Source: Humulus lupulus (taxonomy: Eukaryota; Streptophyta; Magnoliopsida; Rosales; Cannabaceae). Taken from it: 64,000 nucleotides of DNA. A model generated the notes under the pieces. It did not search any database and was not told where the DNA came from. It worked only from the letters and a program-made list of their open reading frames with translations. The stretch covers positions 41,715,107 through 41,779,106 of the forward strand of contig NC_084802.1 of assembly GCF_963169125.1 (NCBI RefSeq), in the 5' to 3' direction. This document shows, one piece after another, positions 30,791-43,429 of this stretch. The translations under genes and the position numbers were made by a program. Numbering within the stretch: position 1 is the stretch's first letter; the number at the start of each line of letters is the position of its first letter.

Positions 30791-33700
30791 AAATATTTCA
30801 GGAATCCCTCCAGTTTTTGAGGGAGGCCTAGATCCATTCATAGCTATATAATGGATGGGCATGATTAGTTCCATCCTCGACAGTATGGCGGTGGTAGGTC
30901 ACAATAGGGTGATTTGTGCTACATATATGTTGCGGGAAGATGCCCAGATGTGGTGGGAAGTGGTATCCCAAACACGTGATACAAATGCGATGAATTGGAA
31001 AGAATTTAGGCAGTTGTTTAGTGAGAGATATTAATGTGATGCAATTAAGACTACTAAGACAAATGAGTTTCTGAACCTGGTTCAGGAAAATACGACAGTA
31101 ACAGAGTATGTTAACAGATTCAATGGGTTGGCCAAGTTTGCTTTTGATATGGTACCCGCGTATGTGGCTCGGAAGGAGCGATTTATCCAGGTATTGAATT
31201 CCATAATAGCTCAGGGCGTTATAATCGCCCTAGTACATGAGATCTCTACCTACGCTCAGGTGGTAGGGAAGGCCCTTGTTGTTAAGGGCACAGGAAACGA
31301 GATTTGGAGGAAGAGTGCTAGAGAGCGCGGAGCTCAGGCAGTGATACATCCATTTATTGGACCGGGCAGGGGCAGAGGCCCCAGTGATCAAAAAAGAAGA
31401 GTTATCAATGTATTCGGTACCTCTGGTTTAGAAAGGGGTTCTGAAGTGCTCAGATAGGCCATCATGGCGAGGATAAGGATTGGAAAGGCTACCCAGAATG
31501 CACTCGGTGTAAGAGACGTCATTTGGGAGATTGTCGAGCAAAGGCATGTTTCTTATGTAGGATGGTTGGGCACTTCAAGAGAGATTGCCCAGGGTTAAAG
31601 AAGGATGAGCCAAAGGGGGCGGACAACTCGAATTCAGCTCGAGTGTTCGCTTTGACGTAGTCAGAGACATAGACTCAGACTGGGGTTGATTCCTTAATAG
31701 TGGCGGGTTAGCTTCTTGGTTTTGATTCTTGTGTTATGCTGATTGGTTTTTGTGCCGTGTTGTTCCTTGTATTGTTTCATCTAGAGAGGCATAGATTTGA
31801 TATGCACCTTATGTGGATATACTATGATAAGAATTTGGTACCCTATTGGTAATCTTAAGGGATGAATTAGATTATTGTGGGAAGAGATTCATCAGTTGAC
31901 TTGATAGAGTTGGTTATGACTGGCTTTGATATGATCCTGGATATAGATTGGTTAGCTAAGTATGGGGCAATGATAGATTGCAAGGAAAAGATAGTAACCC
32001 TTGGAGGGTGAGAAACCCTTTATATTTGTTGGAGCTATGCATGGACCCCGTATATTTATGAAATTTTTACTTAGAGCTAGAGACCTATTGTAGGAGGATA
32101 CATAAGACTCTTAGCTAGTGTGTGGATACCACTCAGGTCGTGTCAGTGGGACCAGAACAAACTGGATTAGTCTGTGAGTTTCTGGATGTGTTTCCAGGGA
32201 TTTGTCAGGGTTACCTTTACACCAAGAGATAGAATGTTGATTATGTTGGTGTCAGGGACGGAACCAGGTCTAGGGCACTGTCTTAAATGGCTTCAGTAGA
32301 CTTGTAGGAACTAAAGGTTTAGTTATTGAGTAAGATGGTATTCTCCAAGGTGGATCTTCTATCTGGCTATTACTAGCTGGAGATCAGGGAGAAGGGTTAT
32401 GCAGAAGACTGCCTTTTATATCAGATATGGGCAATAAGAGTTTTTAGTCCTATTTGTTGGTTTGATTAATGCCCCAGTTGTTTTTAGGGATCAGATGAAC
32501 AGGGTGTTCAAGGGTTATTTTAATTGGTTTGTAATCGTCTTGACCGATGATATTGTGGTATACTCTTAGTCAGAGATTGGCCAAGGCCAAAGAACACCTT
32601 AGAGATCAGGAGTTACCTTGGATTGGCATGGTATTATAGGTGCTTTGTGGAAGAGTTCTCAAGGATTTTTACCTCATTGACAGAAAAGGTTATTGCCTAT
32701 GCATCATGCTAGTTGAAATATATGACCATAACTAGAGCAAAGTTACTTGTGGGCCAGTTGGCCAACATTACGCTTAAGTTTATTCTTTAAGAGAGAATAA
32801 AAGGAAAACAATTGAGTAACCCACAGATGGGAAGGATTGAGGGGATGTCTTAGCTGGGGACTATATAGTGTTAGGTATGAGTTTATTGAGGTATAAGGAT
32901 TGAATTTGGGATCTAATGGACACTGGGATTAAACGAGAAATTATGAATGAATCTCATACTACCCCTTATTCTCTTCATTCAGGCACCATGAAGATGTATT
33001 AGGATCTGAAAGCTTTATATTGGTGGCCTGAGATGGAGAGGGACGCAATTGAGTACATGGCAAAGTGCCTGGCCTGTTAGTAGGTCAAGACAGAGTATCA
33101 GAAACCAATAAGGCCATTACAGCCTTTGAGTATCCCAAATTGGAATTGGGAGGATGTCATGATGGATTTCGTGATGAGGTTGCCCAGGATAGTGGGCCAG
33201 TGAGATTCAATTCAAGTTATTATGGACTGGTATTTGAAGACTTTTATCAGTGAAGATGAATGATACAGTTGATAGTTATGTTGATCTCTATGGGGGAGAG
33301 ATAGTATGCCTTCTTGGGACTTTGAGATCTATCCTGATGGATAGGGACCCTATCTTTACTTCCAAGTTTTGGGGAAGGTTATAGAAGGCAATGAGTATAC
33401 AGCTGGAGTTCAGTACAACTTATTATCCTCAGACTTATGGTAAATAAGAGAGAGTTATCTAGTTATTGGAGGGGCACCTTATGAGATGTTGTATGGTAGG
33501 AAGTGTAGATCACCCATTCACTGGGATGAGATGAGTGAGATGAAATATATAGGTCCTGAGGTAATTCAGAGGACCACTGAAGCTATTGAAAAGATTAAAG
33601 CTCGGATGCTTGCTTCTCATAATAGACAGAAAATTTATGTTAATCTGAAATGAAGGAACGTGGAGTTCCAAGTGGAAGACTAAATCTTCCTTAGGTGGAG

Positions 33701-34063
33701 TTCGAGATCCTGGAGTGGATCGGTTAGGTGGTCTATAGATTGCCTTACCGTCGGCACTGTCGGCTGTACACAATGTATTTCATATTTCCATGTCAGGAAA
33801 CATGTATTAGATGAGACTCATGTGTTGAGTTATGAGGAACCTGGAACTGGAGGCAGAAATATCCTATGAGGAACAACCAGTCCAGATATGAGACAGAAAT
33901 GACAAGGTTCTGAGGAACAAAACTACACCATTGGTTAAGGTATTATACAGAAACAGTAAGGTCGAGGAAGCGACTTGGGAACTGGAATCAGATATGCAGG
34001 ATTTATATCCCGGGCTATTCAGGTAAAATTTCGAGGACGAAATTCCAATAAGGAGAGGATAGT
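30791..34063 (+). pseudogene. Tekay-plus gag-pol remnant
   Basis: Gag: ATYMLREDAQMWWEVVSQ (30930-30970), NEFLNLVQENTTVTEYVNRF (31065-31130), open 31128-31457, then an intact CCHC knuckle CFLCRMVGHFKRDC (31545-31590). Protease and reverse transcriptase (about 31640-32720) are shredded; DLIELVMTGFDMILDIDWLA (31898-31960) is readable. Integrase zinc-binding residues are recognisable near 32990-33085 (LYWWPEMERD, CLAC) with DVMMDF after. A chromodomain-like tail lies at about 33960-34020. Frames are broken by many indels and stops, so no product is expected. Confidence 0.8.
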
Positions 34064-36750
34064 TGTAACGTCCCAAATTACCTAATAAGGCTTAGGACCT
34101 TGATTAGGGGGCCAGGATGGAAAATTATGGAAATTATGTGATTATATGATATATATGTGTATCATTATATGATTATGTGAGTTATATTATAATATGACTT
34201 GATATGCATGTTTAGGTGTATTAAATATGCATGTGGGCCAATTTCTGATTAAAAGGGCAATTTTCGTAATTTGGCCTGTTATGGGTATATTGGGCATATT
34301 TGTGATATATGTGTAGGACCACATTATTATGTGGATATATTTGGATTACTCGACACGAGACGATCCTAGGGAGCAAGCTAGTGGGAAAGTCACAACGGGA
34401 CCCATATTTGACTCGGTGCGAGTTAAGGGGTATATTGGGTATTTAGTACATTACTGGGATATTGGCTAATGAGAATAAATATTTGATGATATTTTGGGAG
34501 TTAGTGAGATCAGGAGGGAAATATGGGAATTTTGACTATTTGGCCCCCAAGGACGTTTTTGGGACCCCGAGCATTAGGATTTGCTTGAGGTTACTTAAGC
34601 TCGAAGTAACCTATAAGAAATAAAAATAACATTCAGTTAAGTTCTCTCTCTCCCAATTTCTTTTTGGAGTTCGATAGCATTTTCAAAGGAAACTCGAGTT
34701 TTAGGACTCAAATTCAAGCAAGGATCGAGTTATAACGATTCTAGGGAGATTAGAAGCTTGATAGCCGGAGGATTTAGCTCGGAAACTACATAATCAGAGG
34801 TAATCAAAGCTTTAAGTTCTAAGTTTTGAGTTTCTTAAGATTGATTGGATTTTTGTGTTTTGATGAGTTTTCTATTGAATTGTAACTTGAGTTTTGATGG
34901 TTTTCAGCTGCGGAGTTGTTTGGTAACTTTGTTTTTGGGATTTGAATAGGTTTGGATAGGTTTATGGAGGGATTTGGCAAGGGGAAAAAAAAGGAAAATC
35001 TGGGTTTTCATGTCGAGCCGCGACCCTATTATTGGGGCGCTGCAACTCAAATCAGTCGAATGAAAAGGAGGTGGCAAAGGGTTATTGGCGCTGCGGCGCC
35101 TGCTAGGGTGAGCCACGACGCTTGGGTAGAGAGAGAAGAGGCTCAAGCCTCTGACTTGAGCAAGCCAAGACTCAAATGTTTAGGGGCCACGATGCTTAAG
35201 GGATTTTGGGCCTTCGGGAGGATTTGAGTACGGGAACTCAAACCTAAAGGCTCGAGATCGATCCTACTACTTGGTTTAGTAGGATTCGATGTCTCGGAGG
35301 CTAGGACTCGGTCTAGAAGTCTTTATTTACTCATTTTGATGGGATTTTATATTATGGTTATGACTAGGTTATCGCTAGGGGCTCGGAATCAGGATCGTGG
35401 TCGAGGGTCGTTCATTGGTAACCTGTGCTTGGACCAAAGGTAAGAAAACTGCACCCAGTATGTGATACATGTGATTATGGCATGGCCTAAATGTTAAATA
35501 TAGAATTGATCAGAGCTTAAGTCTCTATAAATATGCATGATTTATGATTATGCTTGTGATTCCTGAATTGTTGAACAGGAACATGAATAAAGCATGAGCG
35601 CCTGAGTATGTGCATGATTATGATTATGCTTGTGATTATTGATCAAGCATGTCGAATGCTTTATATCTGGATATTTGACATATGATATATGCCTGGTTGC
35701 ATTATCTTATTGTGAAAGGCTTGACTTATTAGTCAAGGTCGGCAATAGCGCTGAGCGTTGGTCGAAAAGCATTGACTTATCAGTCAAGGGCGACAATAGC
35801 GCGCTAAGCGTTGGTCGTTATGGTTAGGCTAACCAGAAGCACCAGGTATGCTTTTACAGAGGATAGGACTAAGGGATCAGGGGTGACTTATTATTCCCAT
35901 ATCCTAGTACTGACTTATTAGTCAAGGAGGGCCTTAGCACATTGGGTGTCGTCAGGGTTAGGTATGCTTATACAGAGGATAGGGCTAAGGGATCCGGGGT
36001 GACTTATTAGTCTCATATCCTAGCATTGACTTATTAGTCAAGGAAAACATTAGCACAGCGAGTGCTGATCGTAAAGCATTGACTTATTAGTCAAGGACAA
36101 CATTAGCCCGGCGAGTGCTGGTCGTAAAGAATTGACTTATTAGTCAAGGAAGACATTAGCACGGTGAGTGTTGGTCGTAAAGCATTGAATTATTAGTCAA
36201 GGACAACATTAACACACTGAGTGTTCGTCATAAGGAATTGACTTATTAGTCAAGCATGGCAATAGCGCGCTGAGCGCTGGTCCATATGATTTGGCCTAAC
36301 CAGGAGCGCATTATACACTTGGCCGACCTATGGGTCGGATAAAACTAAATCGCCAAGTACGCTGGGCCAATTCCAAGGCTGGTTATACAGAGGACAGGGC
36401 AATGGGCCCGGGTTGACTCATTAGTCCCTTGTACTAGGGCGTGGAGCCAGTATGATTCCATAATCATGTATTTTGGGCATTGGGGCTCAGTATGATTCAT
36501 TGATCATTTATCTAGGACAATTGGTCTCATATGACACTGTAGTCATTTATATGAATGTTATAAATGCATGAGTAGGGTTCTTACTGCTAGGCATGCTTAT
36601 TATGATCTGATAATATGTTATAACAACTTATGAGCACGTTTAAGTTTTCTTGCGGAGCCTCAGCTCCTGGGTGCTATGTGGTGCAGGTAAAGGGAAAAGA
36701 AAGTTGGACCATCCTTGAGTTGGAGAGCATAGGTGACACTGTGTACATAT
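34064..36750 (+). repeat. 3' LTR of Tekay-plus, first part
   Basis: Starts TGTAACGTCCC after a damaged purine tract (AAGGAGAGGATAGT). Together with 43430-43732 the LTR was about 2985 bp before the copia insertion. It contains GC-rich words at 35010-35200 and the hairpin array at 35720-36255. Confidence 0.88.
35720..36255 (+). repeat. Array of TTGACT-TATT-AGTCAA hairpin units in the Tekay-plus LTR
   Basis: Eight copies of the inverted repeat occur, at 35721, 35772, 35910, 36026, 36079, 36132, 36185 and 36238. The last five are spaced 53 bases apart in units that also hold a GCGAGTGCTGGTCGTAAAG-like stretch. Each stem half TTGACT also matches the W-box core bound by WRKY factors. Confidence 0.88.
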
Positions 36751-37900
36751 TGTTATATTATTTTATAATATAATGGAAACTTATATTATATTATAATATA
36801 ATGTTTTAGGCTAAATAAATGTGACAAAGTGTGTCACATATTGTAACATATAATAAAGAGTTACAATATTTAGATATATGAGATATATCCAAATAATGTA
36901 ACATATTTGGTGTTACGAATTTGTAACTTCCAAATATTACCCTTTATTGTGTAAAATTGTTGTTACACAATATTGAGATGAGTTTCATAAAGCCATATGT
37001 GATATGGCTGTTAGAGATATGATTTAAACCCCAATAATGTGTTTTGGGAGTTACAAAATCATTTGGGAGGGTTTGGAACCGTTTGGAAAAACAACACAAT
37101 TTGTTGTGCTGAAATTGGTCAGTGGCCGCGGCCACCAACTTTCAGTGGCTGCGACCTGTGGGACAGAGACCAGTGGCCGCGGCCACAGGCCAAAAACTGA
37201 CCAATTTTCAGTTTTTTCAATATTTGTTGAACGGCTCAGAAAACTCAAATAACTCCCAAGTCTCTTTTTTAATTCCATATTAATCCAATTAAACAGTGGT
37301 AACAACCATGGGGGATGGTGGAATTTGAAATTCAAAGGGTGTCTCGAAACTCTATAAATAGGAGCCTATAGCTCACTTGTAAGACACAACATTTTCTATC
37401 CACTAGAGCACTTGCCTAGAAACACCTTGAGGCTTGATAATTCCAGAAAGCTTTTCCAATATCTGAGAGAGATCCCTTAGTGCTTGAGTTAGGGGAAATC
37501 AGCTTTTGGACAAAGGTTTTAAACTTTGTTCAAGTTGGTGATCCCCAACCCTCTTCACTTAGGTTGTGTAAGTGAGAGTTTACTTGTGTTTCTGTTCTTC
37601 TTTTTAATCTATTGTTCTTCTTCTTATTCTCTTGTTCTATTTACTTGTATATTTTGTTTAAGAGTTGTAATCTTTTCATTTGGTCCAAACACTTTATTTT
37701 ATTTGTAACCTTTTGCTTAGAGTTGTATTTTACTATTCTCTTCTTCCTCATCATCTTCTTCGTTTCCTTTGTTTTATTTGTATTTTTCAGTTATAGAGTT
37801 GTAACACTTTATTTAATCAACCTTGTCTATTGTAATATTTTGCATAGAGTTGTAACATTTTCTTACCATTTCCATTGAGGCAATTTATATTTTCCTAACA
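36751..37900 (+). repeat. 5' LTR of the inner copia element
   Basis: TGTTATATTA...TTCCTAACA. TATA box at 37353-37360. Three copies of a GC-rich palindromic word based on GTGGCCGCGGCCAC lie at 37122-37190, about 170-230 bases upstream of the TATA box. The T-rich part after 37500 gives hydrophobic open frames that are not genes. Confidence 0.93.
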
Positions 37901-37928
37901 TTCAAAAGCTTATCCCTTTTTTGTTTCA

Positions 37929-38711
37929 ATGGAAGGGGAGACAATCAAGATCATGAACCAAGACCTAGTGAGATTGGATAGGTTTGATGGATCCAATTTT
38001 ACTAGGTGGCAAGACAAGGTGAGATTTCTTTTAACCACTCTCAAAATTTCCTACATCCTTGAGTCTTCCTTGGTACCTTTAGCCGAGCCATCCGACAAAG
38101 ACACTCTTGAGGAGGTGGAGAATAGAAGGAAGAGGGAGGAGGACAATCTCCTTTGTAGGGGTCATATCCTAAATGCCCTATCCGATAGGCTCTATGACCT
38201 CTACACCGAGACCAAATCGGCCAAGGAGATTTGGGATGCATTTGAGAAAAAGTTCAAGGCGGAAGAGGAAGGTACCAAAAAGTTTTTGATATCTCAATAG
38301 TTTGATTTCAAATTTTTTGGTGATAAACCTATTCTTCCTCAAATACATGAATTGCAAATTATTGTTAATAAATTGAAAGTGTTAAAGATTGAGCTTCCCG
38401 AGGCCTTTCAAGTTGGTGCTATTGTGGCTAAATTACCACCAACTTGGAAGAGCAATAGGAAAAGAATCCTTCATAAAAATGAGGATTATTCTTTGGAGGA
38501 GATCCAAAAGCATATTAGAATCGAAGAGGAATCGATATGTAGAGATAAACTTGTGGAGGGGTCTAATGGAGAGACTTCCAAAGCAAATGCGGTGTCACAA
38601 CCAAAACATCCCAAAAACAAAGGGAAAAAGGGTAATGAGAAACCTTTGGGTCCAAAAACCAAACCAAACAAGTTTAAGGGCGAGAAAGGTCCTTGCTTTG
38701 TGTGTGGGAAA
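37929..38711 (+). pseudogene. Inner copia gag
   Basis: Starts at an ATG 29 bases after the LTR (MEGETIKIMNQDLVRLDRFD, with DGSNFTRWQDKV). The copia gag pattern runs on (IWDAFEKKF, LPPTWKSNRK, EEIQKHIRIEEE) to the first half of a CCHC knuckle CFVCGK. A TAG at 38298 interrupts it, and the frame ends at TGA where a deletion removed the rest of the knuckle. Without the stop it would encode the particle protein. Confidence 0.85.
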
Positions 38712-40434
38712 TGAGGGCAAATCCAAGGTACTTGGCAAAGGTACTATTGAAGTCTACTTCACCTCCGGCAAGAAAGTTACATTAGTGAATGTACTTTATG
38801 TTCCCGAAATGAGTAGAAACTTGGTAAGTGGTGTTTTGCTTGGCAAGCCCGGCATTAAAGCCGTTTTTGAGTCCGGTAAACTTATACTTACCAAATCAAA
38901 TGTATTTTTGGCAAAGGGGTACTCTTGTGAGGGTATGGTTAAATTGTGCACCAATGATGTAATTTTCAATGTTATCAATAAAAATGCTAATTCCGCCTAT
39001 ATTGTTGAGTATGATTCTTTATTTTTGTGGCATCTTAGACTATCACATATAGGTTTTTCTACCATGAAAAGAGTAGTAAAATGTGGTATGATTTCATGCA
39101 ATATTAAAACTATGGTAAATGTGAAACATGTGTTAAGGCTAAAATGATTAAGAAACCATTTCCTAGTGTAGAAAGATCATCTAATTTACTAGATTTAATC
39201 TATAGTGATCTTTGTGAATTAAATGGTGTTTTAACTAGAGGTGGTAAAAGGTATTTTCTTACTTTTATAGATGATTTTAGTACATATACCTATGTATTTC
39301 TTTTAAAGCATAAAGATGAAACTTTTGATGCTTTTAAATTGTATAAATTAGAAGTTGAAAATCAACTAAATAAAAAGATTAAGGTGCTAAGAAGTGATAG
39401 AGGAGGACAGTACTTCTCTAATGAATTCAATACATTTTGTGAAGAAAATGGTATAATTCATTAGTGCACTGCACCTTATACACCACAACACAATGGTGTT
39501 GCCGAAAGGAAAAATAGGACTTATCTAGAGATGATAAATTCTATGTTGGTGTTTTCTAAGTTGAACTTCAACTTATGGGGTGAAGCGCTTTTAACTGCTT
39601 GTCACATTCTTAATCGAATACCGATGAAGAAAAATGAGATATCTCCATATGAGTTATGGAAAGGAAGAAAACCCAACTTAGGGTACTTCAAAGTGTGGGG
39701 GTGTCTTGCATATTGCAAGAAAAACGAACCTAATATAACAAAGTTAGGTTTAAGAGCCATAAAGTATGCTTTTGTTGGTTATGCCAACAATAGTAAAGCT
39801 TATAGGCTATTAGACTTAGAGTCTAATATTATGATTGAATCTAGAGAAGTTGAATTCTTTGAGAATATGTTATGTGACAACAATTCTCAAGCTTCAACAT
39901 CTCTAAAGGAGAATTTGTTATATGAGAACAATTCTCAAGCTTCTACATCCAAAGCTGATTCTCAAGAGGAGAATTCTCAAAATGATGTAAAGCAACCCTT
40001 TGAACCTAGAAGAAATCAAAGGCTTAAAAATCATAAAAGTATAGTAGTGGATGAGATAGATTCTCAACGAATTTCATTCTACATGGTAGAAGAAATAGAG
40101 AGGAAGTCATTTGGAAAATTCCTATTGTACTTCTCGTTGAGGATGATCCTAAGACTTATAGAGAAGCTATGCAATCGAGAGATAGTGCATTTTGGAAAGA
40201 GGCCATCAATGATGAGATGGATTCCATTCTTTCCAATTACACTTAAGAATTGGTGGACCTCCCACTGGGGTCTAAGCCAATTGGGTGTAAGTGGGTATTT
40301 AGGAGAAAATACCACACTGACGGCACTATCCAAACCTTTAAAGCTAGATTAGTAGCTAAAGGATTTAGGCAAAAGAGGGTATCGATTATTTTGATACCTA
40401 TGAGCCTGTTGCAAGAACAACTTCTATAAGAATC
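38712..40434 (+). pseudogene. Inner copia protease remnant and integrase
   Basis: The sequence jumps from the gag knuckle straight to GKGTIEVYF...LYVPEMSRNLVSG, the C-terminal part of protease, so the catalytic Asp region is missing. Integrase follows: LWHLRLSHIG zinc-binding region (about 39025), LIYSDLCELNG (39197), RSDRGGQYF (about 39393) and NGVAERKNRT (about 39493), which keeps D-D-E. A TAG at 39462 and later frameshifts (after about 40090) break the frame. The start of reverse transcriptase (FWKEAINDEMDSI, KARLVAKGF) is in another frame at 40190-40370. Confidence 0.8.
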
Positions 40435-41697
40435 TTGTTCGCTTTAGCTTCTATACACAACTTGTATGTTCATCAAATGGATGTCAAAACGACATTCCTT
40501 AATGGTGACCTCAATGAGGAGGTCTATATGGAACAACCTGAAGGGTTTGTCCTACCAAAATATGAACATAAAGTTTGTAGACTTGTAAAATCCTTATATG
40601 GATTGAAACAAGCTCCTAAGCAGTGGCATGAGAAATTTGATCAAGTCATTATGTCTAATGGGTTTAGACATAACAATGGAGACAAGTGTTTGTATTCCAA
40701 AACTTGTAAGGGATATGTGATCATTGTTTGCTTATATGTGGATGACATGCTTATTCTAAGTAATAGCAGGAAAGTGATAGAAGAAACGAAGAGGTTTCTA
40801 TCATCAACCTTCATGATGAAATATCTTGGAGAAGTTGATACCATACTTGGTATCAAAGTAAAGAAACATAGTGGGGGTTTTGCGCTAGGGCAAGCCCACT
40901 ATGTTGAGAAAGTATTGAACAAATTTAACCATCTCAAGGTTAAAGATGCCAATACTCCATTCAATCATAGTGTAAAACTAGAGAAGAATGAAGGAAGAGC
41001 GGTGGCTCAATTGGAGTACGCTAGTGCTATAGGGAGTCTAATGTACGCTGCCCAGTGTACTAGACCCGATATAGCATTTGCGGTAAGTAAACTTAGTAGG
41101 TTTACAAGTAATCCAAGTGTGGATCAGTGGAAGGCAATTGGAAGAGTCCTAGGTTATCTCAAGAAAACCAAAGGACTAAGTCTTCACTACTCCAAATTTC
41201 CTTCGATATTAGAAGGATACACAGATGCAAGTTGGATATCCAATCTTGGGGACAACTTGTCCACAACTGGTTGGGTATTTACACTTGGTGGAGGTGCAAT
41301 TTCTTGGGGCTCCAAGAAACAAACCTGTATATCTCATTCCACTATGGAAGCAGAGTTCATAGCTCTAGCTGCTACCGGCAAAGAGGCCGGATGGTTAAGG
41401 GATCTGTTGATAGAGATTCCCCTAATCAAAGATAATGTATCTACTATATCAATACATTGTGATAGCCAAGCGACATTGGCTAGAGCATACAGTGGAGTGT
41501 ATATTGGGAAGTCCAGACATATCAGTCTAAGACATGGATATGTGAGAGAATTGATTCAAAGAGGAGTCATCTCAATATCCTATGTGAGAACAAGTGAAAA
41601 TCTGGCGGGTCCTTTCACTAAGCCACTAACGAGGGATTTAGTGGCTGCATCATCTCGAGGGATGGGACTTAAACTCCCTAAAGAGATTCATGTTTGA
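40435..41697 (+). CDS. Inner copia reverse transcriptase and RNase H, open 420-codon frame
   Basis: Open from within the reverse transcriptase to the natural stop. Residues about 15-50 read [20 protein letters not shown] and about 100 LYVDDML (catalytic pair). RNase H runs from about 260 with GYTDAS, STMEAEF and IHCDSQ, and the C-terminal KSRHISLRH and [10 protein letters not shown]. The first Met is not a true start: the polymerase begins upstream at about 40190 in a broken frame, so the protein would not be made as part of a complete polyprotein. It is the best-preserved part of this element. Confidence 0.88.
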   Translation: MFALASIHNLYVHQMDVKTTFLNGDLNEEVYMEQPEGFVLPKYEHKVCRLVKSLYGLKQAPKQWHEKFDQVIMSNGFRHNNGDKCLYSKTCKGYVIIVCLYVDDMLILSNSRKVIEETKRFLSSTFMMKYLGEVDTILGIKVKKHSGGFALGQAHYVEKVLNKFNHLKVKDANTPFNHSVKLEKNEGRAVAQLEYASAIGSLMYAAQCTRPDIAFAVSKLSRFTSNPSVDQWKAIGRVLGYLKKTKGLSLHYSKFPSILEGYTDASWISNLGDNLSTTGWVFTLGGGAISWGSKKQTCISHSTMEAEFIALAATGKEAGWLRDLLIEIPLIKDNVSTISIHCDSQATLARAYSGVYIGKSRHISLRHGYVRELIQRGVISISYVRTSENLAGPFTKPLTRDLVAASSRGMGLKLPKEIHV

Positions 41698-42307
41698 TGG
41701 TAACCTATCTTAACACTAGTTATTCAACTAGTGTTAGGTTCAATAGGTAATAACAAGTCAATCAAGTGAATATTAGTTGTACTCAAAACAAGTCCCATCT
41801 GAGATATTGAGTACTTGTGTGTTACCAAGTGGCGGGTTAAAACCGAAAGGTTTTTTAATAGAGTTCAGTCTTGTAAAGACAAGTATTTTTTGGTAACAGA
41901 ATACTGTAAGAATTCTACCTATATGGACCTAGGGGTGGTGCCGCCTCTCATGAGAATTGGGAGTATTCTCAAGAACGTCCATGAATGGAAAGTGCACATG
42001 GCCATTAACGGTGCAAAGCGAGACATAGAGGTCTCAAGTGAACATCGCAAAGGTGTGTGTGTTATCACCGATTTGTCATCATGAAAAGATGGTTCAATGC
42101 CTAGTGCAACCTAATTTTCGACAAATTTTGTGATAATTACACTATAGTAAAGTTCAAGTTGAAAAACACTTTACTTTATGCACTAATGCAATGACTCCTA
42201 TAAGAGAGAGTTCTTATTTAATCAAGTGGGGGATATGTTATATTTCAAAATATAATGATTGAATAAATAAGTGTTACAATAGATAACTATTTAATCTTGT
42301 GGGGGAA
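41698..42307 (+). other. Inner copia 3' noncoding region with two PPT-like junctions
   Basis: About 600 bases without coding motif. Near the end a purine tract plus LTR-like start occurs twice: AAGTGGGGGATA-TGTTATATTT at 42221-42242, and TTGTGGGGGAA-TGTTATATTA at 42297-42317. The second is the real 3' LTR junction. Confidence 0.75.
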
Positions 42308-43429
42308 TGTTATATTATTTTATAATATAATGTAAAATTATATTATATTATAATATAATGTTTTAGATTAAATAAATGTGACAAAGTGTGTCACATATTG
42401 TAACATATAATAGAGAGTTACAATATTTAGATATATGAGATATATCCAAATAATGTAACATATTTGGTGTTACAAATTTGTAACTTCCAAATATTACCCT
42501 TTATTGTGTAAAGTTGTTGTTACACAATATTGAGATGAATTTCATAAAGCCATATGTGATATGGCTGTTAGAGATATGATTTTAACCCCAATAATGTGTT
42601 TTGGGAGTTACAAAATCATTTGGGAGGGTTTGGAACCGTTTTGGAAAAACAACACAATTTTTTGTGCTGAAATTGGTCAGTGGCTGCGGCCACCAATGTC
42701 TCTGGCCGCGGCCACAGGCCAAAAACTGACCAATTTTCAGTTTTTTCAATATTTGTTGAACGGCTCAAAAAACCCAAATAACTCCCAAATCTCTTTTTTA
42801 ATTCCATATTAATCCAATTAAACATTGGTAACAACCATGGGGGTTGGTGGAATTTAAAATTCAAAGGGTGTCTCTAAACTCTATAAATAGGAGCCTATAG
42901 CTCACTTGTAAGACACAACATTTTCTATCCACTAGAGCACTTGGCTAGAAACACCTTGAGGCTTGATAATTCCAGAAAGCTTTCCCAATATCTGAGAGAG
43001 ATCCCTTAGTGCTTGAGTTAGGGGGAAATCAGCTTTTGGACAAAGGTTTTAAACCTTGTTCAAGTTGGTGATCCCCAACCCTCTTCACTTAGGTTGTGTA
43101 AGTGAGAGTTTACTTGTGTTTCTGTTCTTCTTTTTATTCTATTGTTCTTCTTCTTATTCTCTTGTTCTATTTACTTGTATATTATGTTTAAGAATTGTAA
43201 TCTTTTCATTTGGTCCAAACACTTTATTTTATTTGTAACCTTTTGCTTAGAGTTGTATTTTACTATTCTCTTCTTCCTCATCATCTTCTTCATTTCCTTT
43301 GTTTTATTTGTATTTTCAATTATAGAGTTGTAACAATTTATTTAATCACCCTTGTCTATTGTAATATTTTGCATAGAGTTGTAACATTTTCTTACCATTT
43401 CCATTGAGGCAATTTATATTTTCCTAACA
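42308..43429 (+). repeat. 3' LTR of the inner copia element
   Basis: TATA box at 42882-42889. Relative to the 5' LTR it lacks about 30 bases in the palindromic word cluster (only about two of three words remain, 42680-42720). Confidence 0.93.

Larger units (their letters stand above)
36751..43429 (+). mobile_element. Ty1/copia element inserted in the Tekay-plus 3' LTR (6,679 bp)
   Basis: 5' LTR 36751-37900 (1150 bp), 3' LTR 42308-43429 (1122 bp), target duplication CATAT (36746-36750 and 43430-43434). Gag and integrase are damaged and the protease active site is deleted, while the reverse transcriptase/RNase H frame is open. The LTRs differ by scattered substitutions and indels, so the insertion is older than Tat-2. 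The lineage within copia is not assigned. Confidence 0.95.

Noticed and set aside
37526..37878. Hydrophobic open frames, repeated at 43056-43407
   Set aside because: They lie in the T-rich part of the copia LTRs. The repeat at both places is the LTR duplication, and poly-pyrimidine DNA gives Phe/Leu-rich frames by chance.
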